From the NCBI GenBank assembly GCA_026702635.1, contig JAPPBZ010000054.1, positions 1-18,529 of the forward strand: a stretch of DNA of 18,529 nt, read 5' to 3'. Positions within the stretch are counted from its first letter, which is position 1. Each line of letters begins with the position of its first letter. Of this stretch, positions 5,724 through 12,755 are shown piece after piece. The notes below the pieces were generated by a model. That model made no database searches. It was not told the origin of the DNA and saw nothing but the letters and a program-made list of their open reading frames with translations. The translations under genes were made by a program, and so were the position numbers. This DNA is from Bacteroidota bacterium (GTDB taxonomy: Bacteria > Bacteroidota > Rhodothermia > Rhodothermales > Bin80).

Positions 5724-6377
5724 ATGAAATTTCGAACACCGATTGGTGATGTAATAATGGGCGGGGTGATTCCGCGTGGTCAGGAGCGCCTGGGTCACGC
5801 GGGCGAGAATTGCAGTCAGTCCTGGATGTATGTGGACGTGGAGAGAATTGAAAAATCCGATGATGAGATTGTGGATTCAGCAAAGGATTCCAGGACCAAG
5901 GCGCTGCATCAATTGATCATAGAATTGTTTGACCGTGTTCAGGCGGTGGAGCGGAATTTGGAGGTTGCTCATGTGAACATTGAGGGTCATCGATCAGCTC
6001 ATCAGACGATTCACGAAGAGCATAGCAAGCGAATGGATGCGCTGGAAAAGTGCTGCACTCAGTCTAAGGACTTTACCGGCGACCCGCCACGTGAGACCGA
6101 GGAACCGGGTATGGAGGTTCATCATTATGATGGACCAGAGAAAATCAATCTGATGCAATTATTGGTTGAGGTGGGTTTGGTAGTGACCCATCGGATTGCA
6201 ATGCAGAGAATTATCGATGAGGAAGTCAGTATCGACCGAGTGATTGTCAAAAATGATGGTCCGGCCCATGGACCGGTGTATGAGATGTACAAGATGGATC
6301 CTTTTGTGTTAAGGCTCAAGGGCAAGAAGCCGGTTCGAGTCATTCCCCATGGTCCGAAAAATGAGGAGGACGCATGA
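5724..6377 (+). CDS. Coiled-coil protein with S4-like C-terminal domain
   Basis: A 217-aa protein; ATG 5724 is chosen because GAGGTAAA lies 9 nt upstream, whereas an upstream TTG start would overlap the 38-aa gene. Residues about 47-112 form a helical, probably coiled-coil region. Residues 141-206 resemble the S4 RNA-binding domain as found at the C-terminus of tyrosyl-tRNA synthetase: INLMQLLVEVGLVVTHRIAMQ, a helix-turn-helix with RIIDEEVSID, then DPFVLRLKGKKPVRVI as the closing beta hairpin. This is a pattern judgement without a search. If correct, the protein would bind structured RNA. It overlaps the HAD phosphatase gene by ATGA, suggesting a joint role. Otherwise its function is unknown. 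Confidence 0.6.
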   Translation: MKFRTPIGDVIMGGVIPRGQERLGHAGENCSQSWMYVDVERIEKSDDEIVDSAKDSRTKALHQLIIELFDRVQAVERNLEVAHVNIEGHRSAHQTIHEEHSKRMDALEKCCTQSKDFTGDPPRETEEPGMEVHHYDGPEKINLMQLLVEVGLVVTHRIAMQRIIDEEVSIDRVIVKNDGPAHGPVYEMYKMDPFVLRLKGKKPVRVIPHGPKNEEDA

Positions 6378-6868
6378 ATATAGTGTTTGACTTGGACGGT
6401 ACGCTGGCGGACATTCGTCACCGCCTGCACTTTATTGAAAATCAGCCGAAGGACTGGGATGCGTTTTTTGCGGCGTGTGATAAGGATGATTTGATACCTG
6501 TTACCGCGCAGATTTTTGAGGCATTGCTGCACATGCAAGATAACGCGATCGAGATTTGGACCGGTCGCAGTGCGGGGAAAGACGGGGAAATCCGAGAGAT
6601 GACGATAGAATGGCTTGAGAATTACGTCTGTCACCCCTATGGCTGTGTGGGGGACGAGAAAACGTTTTTTGATGAGTTCGAGATTACGCTTCGAATGCGT
6701 TCGCACGAGGACTATCGCCAAGATCCCGAACTCAAGCGGGAGTGGTTGAATCAAGCCCGTGCCTCGGGTCATGAGGTTCACCTGGTGTTTGAGGATCGGG
6801 ATCGTGTGGTGAAGATGTGGCGCGATGAGGGGGTGCAGTGTTGTCAAGTGGCAGCGGGGGATTTTTGA
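6374..6868 (+). CDS. HAD-superfamily phosphatase (polynucleotide 3'-phosphatase-like)
   Basis: A 164-aa protein with HAD motif I FDLDGTLAD (nucleophile D6, acid/base D8), motif II IWTGRSAG (T63), candidate motif III lysine K121 and motif IV FEDRDRVVKMW (D141, D143). This arrangement, with R-x-x-V and W after motif IV, matches the phosphatase half of phage polynucleotide kinase/phosphatases, acting on nucleic-acid 3' phosphates or on nucleotides. No kinase domain is attached, so it may be a stand-alone phosphatase. GAGGAGG lies just before the ATG, and the start overlaps the S4-like gene. The substrate is inferred. Confidence 0.85.
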   Translation: MNIVFDLDGTLADIRHRLHFIENQPKDWDAFFAACDKDDLIPVTAQIFEALLHMQDNAIEIWTGRSAGKDGEIREMTIEWLENYVCHPYGCVGDEKTFFDEFEITLRMRSHEDYRQDPELKREWLNQARASGHEVHLVFEDRDRVVKMWRDEGVQCCQVAAGDF

Positions 6869-7032
6869 TGAGTGCATTCAGACCACTAGTCCTGTTGGAA
6901 TGGGGATCAAAACGCAAGGATGTGCGGCGCCATCGTGCCCGCGCAAAGCGAGTCAATGTCGGTCGCAATGGGCGACACCCTACACGGTCAGGGCCTGGCC
7001 GCAAGAGTCCTGAAAAGAAGGTGAAACTATGA
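6868..7032 (+). CDS. Small highly basic protein, 54 aa
   Basis: A 54-residue protein starting at a TGATG junction with the phosphatase gene and ending at an ATGA junction with the lipoprotein gene, an arrangement that strongly suggests a real cistron. After MSAFRPLVLLEWG it is a run of Arg, Lys and Gly residues (SKRKDVRRHRARAKRVNVGR and on), with no acidic counterpart, so nucleic-acid binding is likely. No family is recognised. An alternative upstream start at 6838 would overlap the phosphatase by 31 nt and is disfavoured. Confidence 0.5.
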   Translation: MSAFRPLVLLEWGSKRKDVRRHRARAKRVNVGRNGRHPTRSGPGRKSPEKKVKL

Positions 7033-7502
7033 AAATCCTAAATCTTATTGGTATATGCTGTGTGCTGCTGCTCGTAGCTTGCGAGGGGCCTGTTGGTCCT
7101 GAGGGGCCCGAAGGTCCACCAGGAAAAATGGGGCCAGCAGGTATTGACGGCAGTCCGGCGGGAAACATTATCGTTCGTTCTGTGATATTTGGCACGCTGG
7201 AGTTTGACCCGTTTGATGGGTGTAGAGGGTATGACAGTGCATATTATGACATTCCCGAAATTACCGAGGATGTCGTCCAGAACGGTATTGTCCTCATGAC
7301 GATCGGGCATCGAGCCGACCCGACGATCGGGCATCGAGCCGACCCGAACCGGTATTTTGTTTATCACGAATACGGCGCCGGGACCGTCCAGATATTTGTA
7401 AAACAAGTCAAGGAAGGCCAGGGGCGGTGTGACAGGAGTTCGGTTGTGCCGTATCTGGCCGATTACGTACTTCATTTCTTCATCATTGATACACTAGGCT
7501 AA
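7029..7502 (+). CDS. Collagen-like lipoprotein
   Basis: A 157-aa protein with a lipoprotein signal peptide: basic MK start, hydrophobic core and lipobox LVAC with the acylated cysteine at C18. Directly after it come eight Gly-X-Y triplets (G20 to G41; GPVGPEGPEGPPGKMGPAG), able to form a short collagen-like rod. The remaining domain has four cysteines or fewer and no recognised family. Residues 91-98 and 99-106 are an exact duplicate (TIGHRADP) encoded by a 24-nt tandem repeat. Lipobox followed by collagen triplets is common in Bacteroidota-type surface lipoproteins, so this may be a host-derived gene used for superinfection exclusion or surface alteration. A good Shine-Dalgarno sequence (AAGGTGA) precedes the ATG. 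Confidence 0.8.
   Translation: MKILNLIGICCVLLLVACEGPVGPEGPEGPPGKMGPAGIDGSPAGNIIVRSVIFGTLEFDPFDGCRGYDSAYYDIPEITEDVVQNGIVLMTIGHRADPTIGHRADPNRYFVYHEYGAGTVQIFVKQVKEGQGRCDRSSVVPYLADYVLHFFIIDTLG
7299..7346 (+). repeat. 24-nt perfect tandem duplication inside the lipoprotein gene
   Basis: 7299-7322 and 7323-7346 are identical (ACGATCGGGCATCGAGCC followed by GACCCG). The unit keeps frame and duplicates eight residues (TIGHRADP). It looks like a recent slippage event. Confidence 0.95.
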
Positions 7503-7503
7503 C

Positions 7504-7782
7504 ATGATTATTCAACTATGGAACGATGTAGATGCTGAGGTGCCGGATGTCAGTCCCACGAAGTTGTCAAATGGAGAGTGGGGCGTGAAGGTGCCCATCG
7601 ATGTGGAGGTATTCCCGTCGGACATTGTATCAGTGGAATCGCGTAGTGGCAAGAAATGGATGGCGCAGCTGGTCAAGTGTGATGGGGAAGACAAATGGGG
7701 AACGAAATGGAGTACCGAGCTCATTACACTCGATGATGCCCGCCAGAAACTGTCGGACTTGCACGGGTTGAATAATCGATGA
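7504..7782 (+). CDS. Hypothetical phage protein, 92 aa
   Basis: A 92-aa acidic protein with Trp-rich segments (GEWGVKVP, KKWMAQLV, DKWGTKWSTE), probably a small beta-rich fold. No family is recognised. The start is 1 nt after the lipoprotein stop with a weak TAGG upstream. Its stop overlaps the next start (ATGA at 7779-7782), so the two are likely co-translated. Confidence 0.65.
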   Translation: MIIQLWNDVDAEVPDVSPTKLSNGEWGVKVPIDVEVFPSDIVSVESRSGKKWMAQLVKCDGEDKWGTKWSTELITLDDARQKLSDLHGLNNR

Positions 7783-8057
7783 CGCACCAGGAAATCCATG
7801 AGCGCAACGTGCGGATCATGGCCGACCTGCGGCAGGGCATGACGCAGACGGAGGCGGCCAAGAAGTACGACATGGCACAGACCTCGATTGGGGTGATTGC
7901 ACGCAAGCATGGATTGAACCCCGGCAAGGGCAATCGGAAGAAGGGTCGCCGCCGCTCTCCTGTGCATGTACGGGTCACTACGGGAGCGAAATTGCGGGCG
8001 CGGTATGCGGCGTTTCGAGAGCGAATAGCAGAGAGTTTGACCATCGAATGCCCTTGA
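7779..8057 (+). CDS. Helix-turn-helix DNA-binding protein
   Basis: A 92-aa protein with a helix-turn-helix at about residues 21-46 (MTQTEAAKKYDMAQTSIGVI then ARKHGL), of the type seen in phage small terminases, transposases and resolvases: MTQ-EAA-KY--- as the first helix, SIGVIARKHGL as the recognition helix. The second half is strongly basic (GNRKKGRRRS). Lying three genes before the terminase pair, it could be a regulator of late genes or a packaging accessory protein. It overlaps both neighbours (ATGA upstream, 10 nt downstream). Confidence 0.65.
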   Translation: MTHQEIHERNVRIMADLRQGMTQTEAAKKYDMAQTSIGVIARKHGLNPGKGNRKKGRRRSPVHVRVTTGAKLRARYAAFRERIAESLTIECP

Positions 8058-8452
8058 GAGTCAAACGTTGTGGCCGGTGCAGAAAAATACTCCCGGCGGA
8101 CCAATTCCATCCGGACCGTACCAGAAAGAACGGGAAGGGCTTACGATGGGACTGCAAGGCCTGTAGACGGATTCAGCGGCGAAAGAGGACTTTGAAAGAC
8201 AATCCGAACGCCCGTCAGAACACACCGCAGAACAAGACGGACGGACTGGCACCTTGCCATCTGTGCAAACGGCGACTTCCCAAGTCCTACTTTTACCTCA
8301 ATGCATCCCGAAAACTGGGTGTCAGCGCTGCCTGTCGGCGTTGTCAGCGCCCAATCGAGCGTGAACGTGCGCGCTTGCGCCGAGCCCAATCAAAATCCCT
8401 GGAGACGGTGGATCAAAACTTTTTTGCCGGTGATCAGTACATTAAGGGGTAA
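8048..8452 (+). CDS. Tandem treble-clef zinc-binding protein
   Basis: A 134-aa basic protein with two similar CxxC...CxxC modules: C8-x2-C11 ... C36-x2-C39, and C70-x2-C73 ... C96-x2-C99. Each has the CxxC-x4-5-P-x-FYxx-R-x-GL-xxCKxCxR pattern found as an N-terminal treble clef in many phage HNH endonucleases, but the catalytic HNH (His-Asn-His) segment is missing. It therefore probably binds DNA without cutting. It overlaps the helix-turn-helix gene by 10 nt and precedes the small terminase, so a packaging or recombination accessory role is possible. There is no Shine-Dalgarno sequence. Confidence 0.7.
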   Translation: MPLRVKRCGRCRKILPADQFHPDRTRKNGKGLRWDCKACRRIQRRKRTLKDNPNARQNTPQNKTDGLAPCHLCKRRLPKSYFYLNASRKLGVSAACRRCQRPIERERARLRRAQSKSLETVDQNFFAGDQYIKG

Positions 8453-8466
8453 CTGATCATTTTGGC

Positions 8467-9108
8467 ATGGCCTCCCCGTCCGATTTTGGGATTGTTAGCG
8501 ACGACTGGAAAAAGGTCCAGGAGATCGATTTCTATCGAAAGGATTACCGCCAGATTGGGGGAAAGAACGGGTGGCAGTTCGATGAAGCGCTGGTGGAGGG
8601 ACTAGTCCAGGGCATCCTGCTTGGCAGCGGAGAGATGAATGCGTGCCGGCTCGTAAGCCTGCCCTGGAAACTCTATCGCCGCTGGTTCAAGATCGGCGAA
8701 CGCCTGGCGGAGCATGTATATGAAGAGAGTGGCGTAGAGCTCTCCGACGAGCAACAGGGATATTATTATCTGTACCGCCAGTGCTCGAATGCGTTGGCAG
8801 GGGCGGAGCTCAAGCCGACAATCGTGGTCCATGAGGCGCTCTGTGGCAATGACACGGTGAGTGCATTGCAGGTAAAGGTCGCACTGGAATTTCTTGCCCG
8901 CCGCAATCCGCGCGAGTGGGAACGCAAGAGCAAGGTGGTTCTGGAACAGCTCAAGCCAGATGTAGAGCCGATCGGCTCTCTGAGTGGAGGCAGCCGCGAG
9001 AAGAAGAAAGTGGACGACATGCAGTCGGTCCGCGAAGCACGGGACAAAGAGATCGCCAAGCGCCGTCGCCGGCCGGGGACGTTGGGGGACGTTGACAATG
9101 AAGAGTAA
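8467..9108 (+). CDS. terS: Probable terminase small subunit
   Basis: A 213-aa protein. Residues about 38-80 (FDEALVEGLVQGILLGSGEM and WKLYRRWFKIGERLAEHVYE) look like a helix-turn-helix recognition region. ALEFLARRNPREWERKSKV resembles the motif in phage small terminases where a helix ends in R-P-EW. The C-terminus is a charged tail. Small terminases bind the phage packaging site and hand DNA to the large subunit. Support is mainly positional: it precedes the large terminase by three small genes. Other small-subunit types differ widely, so the call is moderate. Confidence 0.6.
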   Translation: MASPSDFGIVSDDWKKVQEIDFYRKDYRQIGGKNGWQFDEALVEGLVQGILLGSGEMNACRLVSLPWKLYRRWFKIGERLAEHVYEESGVELSDEQQGYYYLYRQCSNALAGAELKPTIVVHEALCGNDTVSALQVKVALEFLARRNPREWERKSKVVLEQLKPDVEPIGSLSGGSREKKKVDDMQSVREARDKEIAKRRRRPGTLGDVDNEE

Positions 9109-9283
9109 GGATCCCGGACTGTATGACCGCGACACGGATTACCGCGCGGAAGAGCTGTATCACCAGCATCGGAACAAGCAGAAATACCGCCATCGTCGCA
9201 AGCGCGTGACAAAGAAGCGCCGTGAGGAAGTGGCAGCGTTTATGGACAAGCTCTATCGAATAGACGGGCAAGGTGATGGATAA
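9098..9283 (+). CDS. Small basic protein, 61 aa
   Basis: A 61-aa protein with ATG 9098 inside the small terminase end (11-nt overlap), preceded by a G-rich GGGGGA. It is very basic (HRNKQKYRHRRKRVTKKRRE) between two charged segments and probably helical. Its end overlaps the next start by a few bases. An earlier start (8984) would overlap the small terminase by 125 nt and is disfavoured. Function is unknown; nucleic-acid binding is likely from charge. Confidence 0.5.
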   Translation: MKSKDPGLYDRDTDYRAEELYHQHRNKQKYRHRRKRVTKKRREEVAAFMDKLYRIDGQGDG

Positions 9284-9419
9284 ACAGCAAATGTATGAGG
9301 TGTTGCACGAGGTGTGGTGTGAGTTAGTGGATGTGACCAAAGCAGGAGATTCGCCAGAGCCGGAGACGCTCCGAAAGCTGAATGAGGTCCTGTACAGCCT
9401 GCATGAGGAACTGGATTGA
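9276..9419 (+). CDS. Small acidic protein, 47 aa
   Basis: A 47-residue acidic helical protein (MYEVLHEVWCELVDVTKAGD, then a Pro/Glu hinge and LRKLNEVLYSLHEELD) that starts inside the end of the previous gene and ends at a TGATG junction with the next one. AAGGTG lies right before the ATG. The amphipathic helix pair could form a small helical hairpin. Opposite charge to its basic neighbour at 9098-9283 makes a complex between them imaginable, but nothing proves it. Confidence 0.5.
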   Translation: MDKQQMYEVLHEVWCELVDVTKAGDSPEPETLRKLNEVLYSLHEELD

Positions 9420-9682
9420 TGGTGTCCCCGGAATTTTATTTGGATTTTTATGATTTTCGCATTCGCGGTCGTATCTTCCCGGTGAGTGCAAAGAGCCGCC
9501 AGGTGTGGCTCAGTGACATGCAACAGAATCATCCGGACTCGACCATCTCCTACGTGCCGACCTATGTGGCGACCATTTTTGAGCACTGCGATGATATGAT
9601 GATCTGTGGAGCCGGCTTTTCGGCGGAGGAAGCCGTCGAAGACCTGCGTCGCGCAATTAACGAAACCGCCAAATCGAACTAA
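9419..9682 (+). CDS. Hypothetical small protein, 87 aa
   Basis: An 87-aa protein of alpha/beta look, without a recognised family. Residues VSPEFYLDFYDFRIRGRIFP form beta-like strands, and FSAEEAVEDLRRAINETAK is a clear C-terminal helix. This pattern resembles the HicB-type partial RNase H fold, but length and motifs are insufficient to claim it. The start is ATG 9419 at a TGATG junction. An in-frame TTG one codon earlier is possible. Its stop overlaps the terminase start (TAATG). Confidence 0.55.
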   Translation: MVSPEFYLDFYDFRIRGRIFPVSAKSRQVWLSDMQQNHPDSTISYVPTYVATIFEHCDDMMICGAGFSAEEAVEDLRRAINETAKSN

Positions 9683-11265
9683 TGTGGGACGACGTAGACA
9701 TTCAGGAAGAGATTGCAAAATGTTTGCCGGATGATCTTGAACGGATCAAACCGCATCGGAATGTGAATCCGTGCGGATACTTCATTGACGAGTACTCAAA
9801 CATTTATGACCGCGGTCTCAAGAGTTGGATTGGATTCAAGCTTTGGCCGGACCAGTGGGATCTATTGGCACAAATCCTGACTCACGGGCGGATCTGTGTG
9901 CTGAAAGGCCGCCAGCTCGGGATCACCTGGTTATGTCTGGCGATCGCACTGTGGATGATTGTGTGTGTCGGGGGCGTGAGTATTGCGCTGTATTCACTCC
10001 GGGAAGCCGAGGCGCAGGACCTCTTGAATCGCCTGCGGGGGATGTTTGATGCGCTACCGAAGTGGATGACGGCGCATCTGGAGGTGGATAAAAACAAGGA
10101 AAGTCTCTGGACATTCACGGATAATACCGAGGTTCGGGCCCTGAGTACCACGAGTGGAGACAGCTATCAGTTCAACTTTGGGGTTGTCGACGAGGCGGAC
10201 CTGGTGCCCGATCTGGAAACACTGTTGCAACGTCTGGAGCCGGCGCTCAACAGCGTGCCGAATTCAATCCTGTGCCTGATCAGCCGCGCAAACAAGGCTT
10301 TGGCTCAAAGTGAATTCAAGAAGATCTACCGGCTCGGCAAGGAAAATCGCTTTATGGGCAAGACCCGATGGGAAGATTGGACCAGTACATTCCTGTCATG
10401 GAAAGTGCGCTGGTATGCGAATCTCAAGGAAGGCACCCAGTGGTACGAAGCCGAAAAAGACCAGCAGCTGCGCAAAAAGAAGCACCTGGACGATCTGTTC
10501 ACAAATTATCCGAGCTCAGACGTCGAGGCATTGGCCCCGGGAACCGCCAACAAACGCATTCTGCGGGGATGGGTGATCAAGACGCATCAGGATATGGACC
10601 CGCTTCCAGGCGCCGAGTTCCATGTGCCGAATTTGATCAGCTACGAATGCCTGAAGATCTACGCACTGCCGGAGCCGGGCAAACGCTATGTGATTGGAAG
10701 TGACTGTGCGGAAGGGTTGCCCACCAGCAACAACAGCGTGACGATCGTGGGAGAAGAAGACACCGGTCGGGAGGTGGCCGTGCTCAGTGGCACAATCACG
10801 CCACGGGATCAGGCACGCGACACCTATGCACTCAGCGTATTCTATAATAATGCCGGGATCTTGGTGGAGCGCAATAATCACGGCCATACCGTGCTGTTGA
10901 AGCTGGAGGACCTGGATGCGGTGATTCTGGAAGGACCGGACGAATTCCCCGGGTACAATTCAAACAAAAAATCCAAGCACCAGTTGTACAACAACCTCGC
11001 GGAGGTCTTTCGACAGACAACGCTGGAGATTGAGCGCCGGGAGGATGTTGCGAAGGCGAAAGGGATTGAGGTGGACGAGTCGAGACTGCCGGTACTGGTT
11101 CATTCCACTACAGTTGCGGATGAAGTGATGAGCATTGAACGTGCGACACTGTTGGCTCCGAAAGGGCAGTTGGATGACCACAGTGACGCGTTTGCACTGA
11201 TGCAGATGGCCCGGATGATGGAGTCGAATACCAGTGTTCAGCGTGCCTCATACATGAGGGCCTGA
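9682..11265 (+). CDS. terL: Terminase large subunit (packaging ATPase-nuclease)
   Basis: A 527-aa packaging motor. The ATPase domain has the Walker A variant KGRQLGITW (75-83), as in many terminases with R instead of a canonical G, and Walker B VVDEAD (168-173, catalytic E171). A coupling motif follows (LCLISRAN). The nuclease domain has the RNase H-fold acidic residues D341 (in VIGSDCAEGL), E396 (ILVERNNHG) and the C-terminal DDHSDAF (D498-D502). The length is normal for the family. It cuts concatemeric phage DNA and drives it into the prohead with the portal. The start overlaps the upstream stop (TAATG) and the end overlaps the portal start (TGATG), so translation is coupled. Confidence 0.95.
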   Translation: MWDDVDIQEEIAKCLPDDLERIKPHRNVNPCGYFIDEYSNIYDRGLKSWIGFKLWPDQWDLLAQILTHGRICVLKGRQLGITWLCLAIALWMIVCVGGVSIALYSLREAEAQDLLNRLRGMFDALPKWMTAHLEVDKNKESLWTFTDNTEVRALSTTSGDSYQFNFGVVDEADLVPDLETLLQRLEPALNSVPNSILCLISRANKALAQSEFKKIYRLGKENRFMGKTRWEDWTSTFLSWKVRWYANLKEGTQWYEAEKDQQLRKKKHLDDLFTNYPSSDVEALAPGTANKRILRGWVIKTHQDMDPLPGAEFHVPNLISYECLKIYALPEPGKRYVIGSDCAEGLPTSNNSVTIVGEEDTGREVAVLSGTITPRDQARDTYALSVFYNNAGILVERNNHGHTVLLKLEDLDAVILEGPDEFPGYNSNKKSKHQLYNNLAEVFRQTTLEIERREDVAKAKGIEVDESRLPVLVHSTTVADEVMSIERATLLAPKGQLDDHSDAFALMQMARMMESNTSVQRASYMRA

Positions 11266-12755
11266 TGCAATTTTTACCTCCTTGGTTGTTTGTAAATCGA
11301 AAGGCCGATGCCCCGCCAGAGGTGGAGGAATACACGACCGATCTCCAACGCCGCGCGAACCAAGAGGCGATGGCAAAAGGATTCACGCTACGGGACTTCG
11401 GCTCGTACGTGGCGGATCTGATTCAGCATACCAGTGGCGGGGGCGGTTGGGACGGGATCTACGAATTCCAGAGTGACTTTGTCCGGCGCCTGACCGACAC
11501 GCTCAAAAATGAAGGGGGCTCGTATCAGGAAATGGCGAGTCTGGTGATTGGCAATTCGACGGCGAAAACCTGTCTGGACATTATTGCGCAGAATATCAGC
11601 TCGATCAAATGGGAGATGGTGCGCACAACGGCCGGTGGAGAGAAGATCGTGGCACCGGATCATGCGCTTCTGCGCCTGTTTCAGGATCCGGGACTGTATG
11701 ATGCTGGCGAAACCAAGCGAACGAAGTTGAGCCTCTGGGAGCCGATTGTTCATCATTTGCACTTTGGCGGGGAGGTGTTCATCCAGCTTGGCAACCGCCC
11801 GTTGAATGATGACGGTGGCCGGCGATCGCCCCTCACGTTCACGATCCTGCACCCGCGCTGGTTCAAGAAATTTATTCGGGACGAAGCGAATCGTGTCACG
11901 GGGTACCGGTTTGATGTTGAGCGCGGTGGTCATGAGACTCCGGTGTTTTTGAGCACAAACCAGGTCCTGCACTGGAAGCGGTATCACTGCGGCAACGAAG
12001 AGCGGGGGTTGCCACTGGCTCAGGGAGCTCGAATGTCGTTAATGCAAGCCGCCATGGCCGCGCAGTGGAACCTGAACCTGAGCAAAAGCGGGGGGCGGCA
12101 ACAGGCGATCCTGAGTCCAAAAGGGCTCAAGCCCGGAAAAGAGCTGCCGCCCGAAGTGCTGGAATCCGTCGAAAAGTACCTGGACGAGATGTTTCGTCGT
12201 CGGCAGTTCGAGAATTTGCCGCTGCTTTTGTCCGGCGCCTTCGAATACATTGCAGCAAATGTCACTCCGCGCGATGCGGACTTCCAGGAAAATGACAAGG
12301 CCAATACCCGCAAGATCAGTAGCGGATTCAAAGTGCCATCCATTCTGGTCGGGGATGTGGACAGTCAGGGACTGGGGGGCGGAAGCGCGCTCAAACAGGC
12401 CGAGGGGATCTTGTGGAGGAACTGCTTGCTCCCGATCCTCGACGATTTTGTGGAGGAGATCAACCTGAACTTGGCACCGCGCTTTGGGGATCAGTACTTT
12501 CTGGAGTATGACAAGAACCAGATCGATGCCTTGCAGGAAAATCTCGACAAGAAAACCACTCGCATCCACCGCGCTACCGGCAAACCATGGATGACACCGA
12601 ACGAAGCGAGAGAGCAAATGGGCATGTCTCAACGCACGGATCAGGAGGAATTTGAGAAATTGGGAACACAAGGCACGCGAGATAGTGAGAGAGATGACAG
12701 TCGGAGTGAACACCCGCGCAATAACGAAGCTGAAAATCCAAATGAACGAGACTGA
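11265..12755 (+). CDS. HK97-family portal protein
   Basis: A 496-aa phage portal. The core has hallmarks of the HK97 portal family: an N-terminal alpha/beta region with VIGNSTAKTCLDIIAQNISS, a wing region around LHFGGEVFIQLGN and TILHPRW, the tunnel-lining region AAQWNLNLSKSGGRQQAIL, and the late KVPSILVGDVDSQGLGGGSA motif. It forms the dodecameric ring at one capsid vertex through which DNA is pumped by the terminase and later ejected. It directly follows the terminase (TGATG overlap) and overlaps the protease by 14 nt. The C-terminal tail is a charged, variable extension (RDSERDDSRSEHPRNN). Confidence 0.92.
   Translation: MQFLPPWLFVNRKADAPPEVEEYTTDLQRRANQEAMAKGFTLRDFGSYVADLIQHTSGGGGWDGIYEFQSDFVRRLTDTLKNEGGSYQEMASLVIGNSTAKTCLDIIAQNISSIKWEMVRTTAGGEKIVAPDHALLRLFQDPGLYDAGETKRTKLSLWEPIVHHLHFGGEVFIQLGNRPLNDDGGRRSPLTFTILHPRWFKKFIRDEANRVTGYRFDVERGGHETPVFLSTNQVLHWKRYHCGNEERGLPLAQGARMSLMQAAMAAQWNLNLSKSGGRQQAILSPKGLKPGKELPPEVLESVEKYLDEMFRRRQFENLPLLLSGAFEYIAANVTPRDADFQENDKANTRKISSGFKVPSILVGDVDSQGLGGGSALKQAEGILWRNCLLPILDDFVEEINLNLAPRFGDQYFLEYDKNQIDALQENLDKKTTRIHRATGKPWMTPNEAREQMGMSQRTDQEEFEKLGTQGTRDSERDDSRSEHPRNNEAENPNERD

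Noticed and set aside
12652..12741. Longer start of the prohead protease
   Set aside because: It needs a TTG start and a 104-nt overlap with the portal. The extra residues are the portal C-terminus read in another frame.
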